From assembly GCF_000341285.1 (NCBI RefSeq), contig NW_005178449.1, positions 108,323 through 172,322 on the forward strand: a stretch of DNA of 64,000 nt, read 5' to 3'. The position numbers and the translations under genes were made by a program. Below, piece after piece: positions 23,690 to 35,944 of this stretch. The notes beneath the pieces are model-generated. The model was given only the letters and a program-made list of their open reading frames with translations, did not search any database and had not been told where the DNA came from. The number at the start of each line of letters is the position of its first letter. The stretch's first letter is position 1. This DNA comes from Galdieria sulphuraria (Eukaryota > Rhodophyta > Bangiophyceae > Galdieriales > Galdieriaceae).

Positions 23690-24740
23690 TCTTTCTCTGG
23701 ACCAACTCTTCGAAATCTTGAATTTGTTCTCAGTACTGTAACCAAAGATTGGCAAATAGGAAGCTTCTAGGATGATCTTGAGTGTATTCAAATGGTTGCT
23801 CGTCCTTTTTAATATCATACTCTTGTTTGGTAGTTTGCTCCATAGAACAATAAGTGAAACAGGACCACTTCCGTAGACATCACCAGTGGAAATTAATTTT
23901 GTAACAGGCTTTAGAATTGGTTTGTCAGGAACAGCTGAATATATATATATATATATTCTCAGCCACCTGTGGACTTGTTATTGTCATGATCTGCCTGATC
24001 CCGTGTCGGAAAGATGACTGAATTTGTTTTATTTCATATGTTAGAAGAAGATATATTCTTGATACATTCAAACATATTTGTCACCCAAAGTCCGGAGCAT
24101 CATTTAGTTCCAAGATGGACATTGCTTTCCACTTTGTCCATGCTTGTCATGGCAAATGTCTGGTGTTTTAAATGAATTACTGCGTAGTCTATTGTTTGCA
24201 AGATCTGCTAAAAGCTCTGAGTGGGTACGATATTGCGAGCTATGGCTGCATTCTTTGTTGTTTGCGGACAAAATGCGGAAGCAACAAGTTTCTTTGCATA
24301 TAATGCTTCAAGAATTTTTTGGATAAAAGTTGCCCAAAACCCGCTGAAGGAATTCTCTGAGCATAGCTTTTCCATGACATGCCATGATTCGCTATCAAGT
24401 AGACAATGTTAGTATGAGGGAAACTCTGTGACATCAACTTGAGTTTCTTTGAAAGAATCACGATGTTAGCGTACCTGTGAGAATCATCTGAGAATAATCA
24501 ATAATTAGAACCAGTTGTGATATCGATGTAGTTGAGTTAGCTTGGTTTTGTATAGCAATAATAATGAGATACGTACATTCTGGTTTTGATTAGTTCATGG
24601 ATAATGGCATTTCACTTTTATGCTCTGTTATATTTACTCTGCCATTATTTTTTAACATAAACCCGATGACATGATCAAAGAATGGGAGAGAAGAAGTATT
24701 CGCTGGAGGTATAAAGGATTGAGAATCGCTGCATACATGA
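23690..24740 (-). pseudogene. Phosphoesterase-family (PF04185-like) pseudogene, copy B
   Basis: This is a second, more decayed copy in the same orientation as copy A. Reading down the minus strand: SSLPFFDHV near 24695-24670 (the same leader end as copy A), a segment at 24461-24240 with MSWKSYAQRIPSAGF aligned to copy A's MTWKNYTQAIQYVGF, PDICHDKHGQSGKQCPSW near 24165-24110, and STGDVYGSGPVSLIVLWSKL near 23910-23850. The pieces lie in different frames with stops between them, and the region around the ITWDE motif is missing. A microsatellite of TA repeats (23939-23957) interrupts the 3' half. Same order and strand as copy A indicate an old tandem duplication. Confidence 0.7.
23939..23957. repeat. 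TA dinucleotide microsatellite
   Basis: A run of TA repeats of about 19 bases inside the second phosphoesterase relic. Confidence 0.85.
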
Positions 24741-25082
24741 GTTGCAAAATTAGTGCAGCTTTTAAAAAATATTTCAATGCTGCATACTCAATTCAGATAA
24801 TCAGTTAAACAATTCTCTTCAAGAATAAACAAAGACGATTCAAAAGGTATAGATGGCAGCGGCTCGAATTTTAATGCGAAATCAATCAGTTGAAACTGTT
24901 TTGTGTAGTTGATTTGTGTCCACTCGACGGCGATAAGATTTTTGCCAGTTAGTTGGATTGTAGCAATAACTGATAAGGATAAGGCATTGCACAAACTTTA
25001 GTATCGATCGTGAGCTTGAAGTACGTTTATAACAGTGTTGGCAGCGTTGCTATATTTTGGCTTATAAGTTTGCCTTTCTTAA
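24741..25082. other. Short intergenic stretch
   Basis: A 340-bp gap between the second phosphoesterase relic (-) and the MgtE relic (+). A 68-codon minus-strand frame (24994-24788) has no recognisable family. Nothing else is seen. Confidence 0.4.
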
Positions 25083-26383
25083 ATGAAAAATTGTCACTAT
25101 TTCAACCAGCCGCACATTATGAGTAGAGCAGAAAATAAAAATAATGATCAGATCAATGCATTCGCTTCTGCCAAAGATGAATTTCTCACGGAAATAGATA
25201 TCAACATTGTCTCTATGAAAGAAGAGGAAAGCCCAAGTACAAGGTATCTGAAGGACTTGAACCTTATCGATAGTAGTTACAAACCCCTTTAAGACGTCCT
25301 GAAGTTACCTTTATGGACTGTTTCGAATTCCTTAATCAACAGAAAAATAATGGGAGAGAACATTTTGTCAATGAGAATGGCTCAGGCCTGGAAATACCTG
25401 ACCGTTTATTTGTTTCGGATGTTGTCAGTCCGAAGCTTTTGGGCTATTTGACCGTGCAAGATCTTTTCTCTTCTCCAGTAGACATTAAAATTATCGTAAG
25501 AAGCTCAAATTTGTCATGATTTGTGTCCTAAAAATCATTTAAGTCGTTGTTGAGAAACTGTGATGTAGTATTCCGAACTAGTACAAGTTTGGAGACTGCC
25601 TTGAAAACATATATCCGTGTTGCAGATGGTGAAGGTACATTCATTGGTGTTGCTGGTCTTCTGGACGTAAATCGAAGAGCAGAAGCGTGCTTTGAAAGTC
25701 ACATTGCCCGAAATAATTGTCTAAAAACGATTAACGGCGTCCAATACATGTACTTTTCAGCCATTAAGCTCATTTCGCTCTCACTCAAAATTTTCATACT
25801 TTAAGCTGTTGTTTGCTTCGTCAGTTTTAGAAAGATTTTTATGACTGCTTATGTTGTTTTTGTTACAAAGTGTCTCTTCTTTTATTCTAAATAGTTTTGA
25901 AGAATTGATCGAAAAGCGTCTGGCAATAACTCTCTTTCCTACCATGCTTTTAGGAACTGGAGGAGATGCTGGCTCACAATCCTCTGCAATCCGAGGTTTG
26001 GCGACTGTGAAATACAATATTGGAGCGCACTCAGGTATTTGTTATATACTTTTGTTGAAAGCGAACTTTTCTTTACCCAACTTCAAAAGCAGGGTCCTTA
26101 AGCAAGAACTATTTACTGGGCTTTTAATTGCAACATGTATCAGCTTTGTTGCATTCTCGTGTCATATTTACTGTACATAGTTCAAAAGATGCATTAAAAG
26201 TTTCCGTTGCTCTTTTCGTTGTATGGGCAGTAGCTGCTCGTGCCCAGGTTCCGTTGTTGTTAGAATACTGTGGTGCGGACCCTGCACAATGTGCAAGCCC
26301 TGTTCTGGCTACTGCAACTGATATTGTTGGAGTTTTTGTTATTTGAACTGTGGAAATGGTCATCTTTGAAAATTAATTCACGT
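25083..26383 (+). pseudogene. MgtE-type Mg2+ transporter pseudogene
   Basis: MgtE/SLC41 proteins are membrane Mg2+ channels with cytosolic CBS domains and a five-helix pore. The order is right: CBS-like text at 25380-25700 (LLGYLTVQDLFSSP, then SLETALKTYIRVAD), with a clean 48-bp intron at 25496-25543; a first membrane helix LFLLQSVSSFILNSFEE; the pore signature GTGGDAGSQSSAIRGLA at 25940-26005; LFTGLLIATCISFVAF; and the last helix ending in SPVLATATDIVGVF. The pieces occupy all three frames (shifts near 25290, 25750-25830 and 26160). A TGA stands where the family has the Trp of the 'LPW' start of helix 1 (near 25838-25840). I conclude it is decayed, though sequencing error could explain part of it. 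Confidence 0.7.
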
Positions 26384-26857
26384 TCACATCAAGGCCCATA
26401 GTAGAGTTTCAGTGATCGCAAAACTTTTCATGACTTTGCGCCTCCTGTTATCGCCTATGTTCGATGATGCATTGCCGTTTACAAGTATGTTGCTTTCAAC
26501 AAAAGCGAAACTTCTTCAATATATTTTAAAAAATTCTCGTTTTCTTGAAGCTTGAAAAGGAGCAAACATTCTAAAGTTGATGTTTCTCAAGTATAGGTTT
26601 GTGAAAAGTGACACTAGAAAATATTGACAGTTTTCAAGCTTATATGTGTTGGTGATGTCATTTCCTAAGTGAAGTCCAAGATTTTTCATGTTTTCTTAGA
26701 CGTTTGAGAGCGAAGACTCATGGGATACTACGAAATGTCTCTGCTCGATTTCGCCTTGATCCGACTATAGACGTCTCTTGGACAGTTGTAGGATTGCTGC
26801 ATTCCAGAGGAAAGTTGCTAGCATTAGAAAATTGGTTTAAAACAATTGATCGTAGTT
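26370..26857 (+). pseudogene. Fragments resembling the ORC3 C-terminus (tentative)
   Basis: Two open stretches follow the MgtE relic. One (about 26372-26551) encodes LFMTLRLLLSPMFDDALPFT and ends ILKNSRFLEA. The other (about 26698-26857) encodes LDPTIDVSWTVVGLLHSRGK and ends ALENWFKTIDRS before a stop. The combination of a '...aL.nP.yL' segment and a final '..lh..gkl.nl.dW..aF' segment is like the C-terminal winged-helix end of origin-recognition subunit ORC3. The upstream 500 residues of such a protein are absent, since MgtE text fills the space. It is either a truncated relic or a coincidence. Confidence 0.25.
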
Positions 26858-26885
26858 GATTTTTCTATTTCTACTTTACAATCGA

Positions 26886-28644
26886 ATGGATAGTGTTCAG
26901 GCTACACAAGAGAAAATGAAGGTCAATCGTACTATTTCAAGCAACGAAACAAATGATGGTACACAAAGAACATCATCCAAGAATTCAGAAGAAGCTAAAG
27001 ACCAGAGTTTGGAGGCACTCCTTGATAACATTGAGGTCTCTGAAGAAGATAAAATAGAAGTTCAAGAAGATGTGGATAAGATAGCAGAAAAAGTTCCACT
27101 GGGGACTTTTGGAAACCCTAAATTTTATTTGCACTTTTTGGCAATCTACGCTTCATTTGGTGGATTCTTGTATGGAGTGGACCAAACCTTAGTTAGCGGA
27201 GCTTTGTTGTATCTCTTGAAGGATATCAAGCTGAATGTTGAGCAGGAATCCTTGATAACTAGTGCAGTATCTCTAGGAGGTATTCCTGGAGCCATAGCGT
27301 AAGTAACTATTTTCTCTAGAATGGGAAGATATTAACACATATAATAATAGAGCTATTGCAGTCAACGAGGCGCTTGGAAGAAGAGGCGGAATCATCATTG
27401 CCTGTCTTTTAGATACAACTGGTGCAATAATGTGTGCAGCAGCCCGATCTTATGGTGTTTTGTTGCCTGGAAGACTCATCTTAGGAGCTGGTATTGGAAT
27501 GGAAGCCATGACAGTTCCTACGTATATTGCTGAATGTTCACCAAAACAACGAAGGGGAGGCTTGGTGTCTTTATATCAAGTGATGATTGTATTTGGGCTA
27601 CTCGGTGGTTATGTGGTTGATGCTATATTTACCAACGTTGATGGAAGTTGGAGATACATGCTTGGGTCTTCCCTGGTCTTCTCAACTATATTGATGACTG
27701 GTGCAATATTCTTCCCTGAGAGCCCTCGTTGGCTAATGAAGCGAGGAAGATATCAGCGAGCCTTAGTTGTTTGGAGAAAATTAAGAGGCTTTCGAGGAGA
27801 AGAAATTGAAGAATTTGTTCGAATGAAGAAAGTTGTGGAGACAGAGAGACAATTTGCAAAACCTTTTCTGATAGTCATGATGGACTTTTTGCGTGTTCCA
27901 CATTGTCGTAGAGCGTTTGAGTTAGGTGTGGGAATCATGTTTATTCAGGAATTCTCTGGGGTTGCAACTATTAATTATTATACTGGAACCTTGTTCGAGA
28001 AATTGGGCATGACTCCTAGTCATTCTGTTTACATGGGAATGATAGGAGAAGGAGTATTTTTCTTTGCAACTATTCCTGCCATATACCTTAACGATAAGAT
28101 TGGTAGAAGATGGTTGTTATTATCAACCATGCCTGGCATCATTTTGGGTCTCATCATAACTGGCTTTTCTTTCTACGCAAGTGATAAAAGTTCAAAGGTG
28201 GGACTCTATACCTGGGGAGTTGTTACGTTTTATTTGTTTTGGGGTCCTGGAATGGGACCGGTACCGTGGACTATCAATTCGGAAATATTTCCAACCTATA
28301 TCAGAACTTACGGCGTAGCCAGTTGCACAATCATGAATTTCTTTGGCAATTGGCTCACATCATATGAATTTCTCAGAATGGAGAAGCACATGACGGATCC
28401 TGGAGTTTTCATCGGTTTTTACGGTGGGATAGTTTTTCTTGGTTGGATCTACCTTGTTTTATTTATGCCTGAAACGAAAAATCTCACTCTGGAAGAAATT
28501 AAGCAAACGTTCTCTCTTAGCCATGTGGAAATTGCCAAAAGAAATTGGCAAAAAGCTATTGATGACTGGCATTTTATCAAAGCATATTTTGGCAGACAGC
28601 GCAGTCGTCAACAAATTGTTCATCCAGTATCTCAAACAGTATAA
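26886..28644 (+). CDS. Sugar porter family MFS transporter (H+/hexose or polyol type)
   Basis: This is a plasma-membrane sugar or polyol uptake carrier, probably proton-coupled. Exon 1 is 26886-27298 and exon 2 is 27351-28644, with a 52-bp intron; 568 residues. After an unusual acidic N-terminal extension of about 75 residues (SEEDKIEVQEDVDKIAEK) come twelve predicted membrane segments with the family signatures: GRLILGAGIGMEAMTVPTYIAE, PESPRWLMKRGR after helix 6, NDKIGRRWLLL between helices 8 and 9, and PETKNLTLEEI at the end of helix 12. QEFSGVATINYYTG corresponds to the QQ-SGIN-YY helix 7 motif. Such porters are numerous in mixotrophic Galdieria (recalled knowledge). The substrate cannot be read from sequence. 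Confidence 0.88.
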
Positions 28645-29004
28645 AGGATCAACACATACATGAATGACTTGTTTGGGTTAATGCTTGCCTATTATCAAAT
28701 GCCTTTGCTTATACAGCACGTCCCCATGAAACAGAAAACATTTTTAAACACTAAAAAATGCATTTACCAATATCGTCAAGTTCAAATTTTTCCATCCAGA
28801 AACTGTCAAGTTCAATTTTCTAGTTGCATAAATTCTCCTCCCTGTATAATAATCTAAGGAGGAAATAATTGAAAAATATAGAACAATGATAATAATGCTT
28901 TTAGTCTGGTCAATGACATTGAGAAATGGAAGAAATGTCAAATTGTTCTTTGATAGGGTGGGTCTCCGCTTAGACTAACGTTCCATCTCGAGAACCTTGG
29001 AAGG
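28645..29004. other. Intergenic region, sugar porter / MAP kinase
   Basis: A 360-bp gap between two plus-strand genes: the porter's 3' UTR and the kinase promoter. No ORF with a domain and no repeat seen. Confidence 0.5.
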
Positions 29005-30773
<1,769 letters not shown>

Positions 30774-30921
30774 TGTCCACTTAACTGAAAATAGCTTGAC
30801 GTGATAAAGTCCAAAGTCTTTTTTGGATTTATTCTTATTGATAAAGAAAGCAAAGTCCGTTTAGATTGAACGACATTCCTTCATTGTCTAGCCTCACTTG
30901 ACAACGGTCTTTGCTCCCGCT

Positions 30922-31246
30922 TTACGACTCCGTCATTTCTCTGAGACGACGAATAGTACTTCGCACTGTTGCAGCTGCCTGTGTGCTCAGCGACCAAGCG
31001 CCTCCGGCTATTGATCTTTTACAGGATCTGCAACACCAAATACCGACCGCCTAAAAACGATTGAGGTGAAGGCCACAACAACCAACTAGGAAGTACCTTT
31101 CGTTTTATGGAGTCCTTTCCACAGAAAGCACAGGTATACTTTGCATGTTGAGCAATTTCGATCTTCTTAATCTGCTTTCTTATGGAGGAGCCATAACGTG
31201 TTCCATATTTACCGACAATACCCACTTTCCTTGTTCGTTTTCCCAT
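30922..31246 (-). CDS. RPL37A: 60S ribosomal protein eL43 (L37a)
   Basis: A zinc-binding protein of the large cytosolic ribosomal subunit. Exon 1 is 31246-31097 and exon 2 is 31050-30922 (46-bp intron), giving 92 residues, the family length. The N-terminus [17 protein letters not shown], then CAFC (first zinc pair) and, after splicing, WCCRSC (second pair) and IAGGAW are diagnostic. The start was set at the ATG giving MGKRTRKV; an in-frame extension upstream lacks ATG. The gene begins 44 bp downstream of the stop of the WDR44-like gene on the same strand, so its promoter must overlap that gene's 3' end unless both share a transcript. Confidence 0.95.
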
Positions 31247-31290
31247 CGAGCCCAAATAGGACGACGCCGAATGAAATTGGAAAATCACTT

Positions 31291-33014
31291 TTATTCTCCA
31301 TCTAAAACAATATTTTCGAAAATGTTGATTTGTCCATTATGATAAGAACAAATAATAACCAAACCACTTTCCTTTGTTGAGTCATGTGTCCTATTTCTAG
31401 TAGGACCAAATATAGCACAAGTTACGTTCGAGTCTTGCATAAAGTATTCACAGTCTAAACGTTCCGACTTGCTGCGTCCACCATTAGTGGTCGAACCCTG
31501 TTCCAAAGATCTCCATATGTACACTGCCTTATCCTCTGAGCCACTAATAACAAAAGAACCGTTCTTATGAAAGGTTCCATATATCTGACTGGATTGATTG
31601 TGATGCCCAATATATTTGCAACTTCGTGAAAAGTCATCGAGTCGGTAACAACGCATTCGTGAGTCATTGGAAGAAATTAAGAACTAAAAAAGATGAGAAA
31701 ACATCATCAAGACATATCTATACCAACCTCTTCGCCATTAGGAGAAAAACAAATTCCGGAGATTTTACTGCCTCTACTATTCTTTCCTCTCCTAGAGCGA
31801 ACATCAAACTGAGTAATGTATTGAATACACCAGTCACCCTTCTAATAGTACCATTGACTCAGATAAGACCATTCTATTCTAACCCAAAACATACCTCATT
31901 CTTCAAATAATAAACTTTACATTGTCCTCTGTACGAACCAACAAGAGCCTGTTTTCCATCCTCTGAAATAGCGCATGCAGTTATCACGTCTGGAGTTTCC
32001 GTCCACGATAACACAGTCTTATCTATTGCATTCCATAATCGAAGTTTGTCATCGAGTGAACCACTTAAAAACACACGCTCATCTTGCGGATGAAAACAGG
32101 CACATGTTACAAAGTCTGCATGTTGAAAGCTTCTAAGACAAGTATCTACTGATATATGCCATAGCTTCACTGTTTTGTCTATTGATGCGGAGAGTAAGAA
32201 ATCGTTCTAGAAGAAGATTAAGTAATGCACCTATTTCATATTTACTTTACCGACTTGCGACCAATCCAAGCTAAGAATATCTCGATGATGTCCTTTGTAT
32301 TCCCTAAAGGGACGAGGCTTTATGTATTCCTTCCTATACAAGGAATTTATAGTTATATCACGAGCCTTCGGAACAATATCGTCATTCTTCTCTATCCTTT
32401 GTGTCATTTCAATATCCTCTTTCGAGTTCAACTCGAAATCTGAATTCTCGGAAGCTACTCAACTCAATAGACAATTTCAATCTTAAAACGGAATACATAC
32501 ATAGTTTCCAGACACGAATGACGTTATCCTCACCAGCAGAAGCCAAGTAACTTCCGGTTTTACTTAACTTAACGCACCAAATAGGTCCATTGTGAGCTTG
32601 TATGCTTTGTATCAAAAATAAGTTGGTCAATTCTCTATTTGGTCTTCCACGAGTGAACACCTAAAAAAGTTCCAACATTATCCTTACAAAGAAGCAAAAC
32701 TAGTAAACAAAGCAGACCTTCACATAGCCAGCAACTCTATTCAAATTCCGATAGTCTTCAGATTGCTCCTTTGTTGGAAGTCTCCTTTCTTCCTCTTCTT
32801 CGCTTTCAGAAGTTTCACTTCCGGTTAATTGTCTATCCCAATTTTTCGACAGTTGAGAGTATAGAGGGTCAAAAGCTTTCTCGATATCCTTGATGGATGT
32901 TCTTTCACCCTAAACTTGTCATTTATTCAAGTGAGTCCTTTCAAACAGAACTATATTTCTCACGGTATCAAGGTTCTTGACCAACAAGTTGCCCTCTTCA
33001 TCAATGGACTCCAT
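31291..33014 (-). CDS. WDR44-like WD40 repeat protein
   Basis: WDR44 family proteins are WD40 propellers; human WDR44 binds RAB11 and acts in recycling-endosome traffic. Seven exons: 33014-32964, 32909-32718, 32660-32501, 32454-32255, 32206-31895, 31841-31728, 31683-31291; 473 residues. Visible repeats include [64 protein letters not shown] and [15 protein letters not shown]. The family-specific patch [20 protein letters not shown] is present. The donor of intron 4 is GTCGGT and of intron 2 GTCTGC, both weak but needed for frame. It is shorter than human WDR44 because the long N-terminus is missing. The start ATG lies 25 bp from the MDP1 start on the other strand; an upstream non-ATG open frame overlaps MDP1 and is ignored. 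Confidence 0.82.
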
Positions 33015-33039
33015 AAAAGACTTGAAATATTGTGGAATT

Positions 33040-33722
33040 ATGGAAGGCCAACGTGCTCGTTTGAAAGAGATTCTCAAAGCAGGGAAGCTTCCAAAGTTGG
33101 CTGTGTTTGATTTGGTATCACAGAATAATATGTCTGTGGCGTTGTGACTTAACAACACTTAGGACTATACTATTTGGGCTTTTTGGAACGACTGTACTGC
33201 AGGACCACCTTATCGAAGACAGAGTTCACTAACTATAGTTGATCGAAGTGGAGAAGTCTTACATATGTACCCGCAGTCGAGAATGATTCTGGAAGAATTT
33301 CAGAAAGAGCGAGTTTCTGTAGGATTTGCTTCACGAAGCCCAGTTCCAAAGTGGACACGGTAGTTTGACTGCTTACTGATTATCAAGCAAAATGTTTTAC
33401 ATTTTGCCCAAGGAAAGTTGTCGAGACGTTTGATCTCTTGTCCATAGTTGACAATCTATGTGAAATATATCCAGGTTCTAAAGAACCCCACTTTAAAAGT
33501 CTACAGAAGAAGACAGGCATTTCCTTTGATGAAATGATATTTTTTGATGACGAGTAGGCTTCCATACTTTCAACATCTTGTTATTTATCCATTTTGACTA
33601 TTAGGATGCGGAATCTTGTTGATGTTTCCAAGTTAGGTGTAACGTGTCAATACTGCCCTAGAGGACTCAGTGTCGATGAAGTTGAAAAATGTCTCGAAGC
33701 GTATAGAAAGAAGCAAATGTAG
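33040..33722 (+). CDS. MDP1: Magnesium-dependent phosphatase 1 (HAD superfamily)
   Basis: MDP1 is a small HAD phosphatase acting on fructosamine- or phosphotyrosine-like substrates. Exons 33040-33114, 33163-33359, 33413-33553 and 33605-33722 join to 176 residues, the family size. HAD motif 1 is created by the first splice: LPKLAVFDLDYTIWAFW (nucleophile and acid/base Asp of DLDYT). Motif 2 is in FASRSP. Then come the Lys loop EIYPGSKEPHF and motif 3, MIFFDDEMRNLVDVSKLGV, which spans the last splice. The C-terminus GLSVDEVEKCLEAY matches the family. Introns are 48, 53 and 51 bp. The gene is hard to see without splicing because no exon exceeds 200 bp. Confidence 0.88.
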
Positions 33723-34187
33723 TGTAGCACCTTTTTAGAATGAAGATAACAATCTTCTTTTTCAACCAAATCCTATTTGTTTTGCAATATTTCTTTTTGA
33801 TATCTATAAAGATACGTTGCCTAATGTGCTTCACTTTGTTGGACAATCGTTATTTCCTGAATTGCCTGTTTCAGTACATGACAGGCTTCATTTTCCAAAC
33901 TCTTTTATTGTAGAACAAATTTGAGCTATTTTCTTTGAAAATTTATCTGTCTGAACTATTCAATGCTTTATTTCTTGTAAAATGTTCATTTTCATGTGAA
34001 ATATAAAAAATTCAGAAAAATCAACTGTAATTGTTATCCAAGAAGAGAATTCGAAGTCGAGACCCTATTAAGGATTTATAATAAATACGCTTGTGATCAC
34101 TAAGAAAACTTTACAATAATCTTAATTACTACTCATGTCACATGGTTTCTAAAACTATGGTCATCAGGAAATACAACAAAAAGTAGT
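33723..34187. other. Convergent intergenic region, MDP1 / MFSD1-like
   Basis: This 465-bp AT-rich gap between two facing stops holds both 3' UTRs. No ORF or structured element that I can support. Confidence 0.5.
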
Positions 34188-35814
34188 TCATTGGATGCCA
34201 ATTTTGGCATAATAATTCCGTCTCACAATACCACTTTCGCCTTGTGGTCCTAAAAGTCGTTGACGAACTAATACGACGACCCGGGGAGTGACCGGTACAA
34301 TCATCAGCTTTCCTCGTGACTGTCTTTCACTCTCCAAGGCAAGAGGTTGTCGAAGCTCTTCAATTTCTTCTAACTGTTCTGTGGGTCTGTTGATTCTATC
34401 CTCTCCAAACCTGTCTAGAACATTCCAAACGAAAACAACACAAAAAGAGGATATTCCAATCATTTCTAAAAACCTGAGAGACTGGCGATAACCTTTGCGG
34501 TCAATCAAGATTCCCATGAAAAATGTTGTCAGTGATGTTCCAAGGTTCTGCAACGCTTGTGCTACACCTATAGCAGTAGCCAAAGATTGCGGATGGACAC
34601 AGATTGCCAAAGAAGGCCAAAGAGCTGAAGAAATTCCCGATAGACCCAAGCCAAGCAATATAGAACAAGAATACAGAAGCTGCAGACGACTCAAACTATA
34701 AAATATTTTCATAGTATGAAATGAACTCGATAAAATATGTAATGATAAACTGGTCAATATTACTGCTAACCCAATCGTTATACCTCTGTAACCATAAGAG
34801 TCCAACAATTTTCCCAATACAGGTGCTAGAAACATAGAAATATTATAAATCAACGAAACAAGAAAGCCAGCGGTAGAACCAGCTATATCTAGAGAACATC
34901 TTTCAACAAGAAAGAACGACGATACAAATCCTTACCAAATTCTCGCTGGAAAAGGTCCGTTCCTATAGCTATAAATGAGAAAAATATGGAATATGCGGTC
35001 ATTCCTGCTATGGATCCCAACCAAAAGCTCAGCGGAAAAATTCCTTTCGAAGAAAATTTATGCTCAACATCCGAAAGTGACGTATTTCCCTGATCAACTT
35101 GTGTCATAGCAAAACTGAGCTCTTCTTCTGCCTTCTTGTCGACATATACGAAGCATAGTGTAGCTATAAAAGAAACACTACACAATAAAGCACCCAATAA
35201 AAAAGCAGAGGAAAGACCAAAACGTTGGCTATAGGAAGGAAGAATATTAAAAGCAATAATGCTTCCGAGCCTAGAAACTGTTAAAGAAAAGCCAAATGCC
35301 ATTGCAAGCTCATTTCCTTGAAACCAATGAGAAACAATTGTGCTTTGACACACATTCAAACTTTCACTTCCCGAGCCAAAGAGAAATCTTCCTATTAACA
35401 ATAACTTGAAACTTTTGTAAAACACTCCTGTGGTGGTAATCAGCTGACCCGTCAGCGTAATTAAACTAAGGACAATAGAACACGGTCTACTTCCAAAAGT
35501 ATCTATAAAGAAGCCTCCTAGAAATACCAGTACAACGTTTGGCCAAGCATATACACTATAAAGAAGGTTGAATTCTGTAGCAGAAAGTTTCATAGGTCCA
35601 CGTTCTAATAGGCTTCCTAGTGCGCCTGGAGTATCGAAGCAGAAATAAGAACCAAAAGTAAACAAACAACTATTTGAATTTCAGTGGAGATAAATCAAGT
35701 CACTTAAAGAACTCTAGAGTTCCAACTGTGGACTCACACAAAGAAAAGCACCACGAAGCGTTGTCTTCGACGAGAAAGCGAAGCAATAGCAGTTGTAGCA
35801 GTTGTCGGACTCAT
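34188..35814 (-). CDS. MFSD1: MFSD1-like MFS transporter
   Basis: MFSD1 is a lysosomal 12-TM carrier (dipeptide transport in animals). Exons 35814-35738, 35669-34936 and 34888-34188 join to 503 residues (introns 68 and 47 bp). The hallmark FGSYFCFDTPGALGSLL starts the first membrane segment, followed by YSVYAWPNVVLVFLGGFFID and the GRFLFGSGSESLNVCQ helix. The second half shows SLIYNISMFLAPVLGKLLDSYG and GLGLSGISSALWPSLA. The first exon supplies a short Thr/Ser and Arg-rich lead (IASLSRRQRF) and start ATG. The C-terminal tail after the last helix is long and basic. By analogy it works in the vacuole/lysosome membrane; the cargo is unknown here. Confidence 0.85.
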
Positions 35815-35944
35815 CTAAATCAAACCTTCCAATCTCTTTCAAAAGGAATTTGAAGTATCCAACATTTTCCACTTGTAGAGAATGATCGTTTTATACATGC
35901 AAACTAATAGTGTTGTTTGGTCATTTTTCTCTTTGTATTTCGAG

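Noticed and set aside
33014-33158. Extended N-terminus of the WDR44-like protein overlapping MDP1
   Set aside because: Opens only with TTG and would overlap MDP1 exon 1; first ATG at 33014 preferred.
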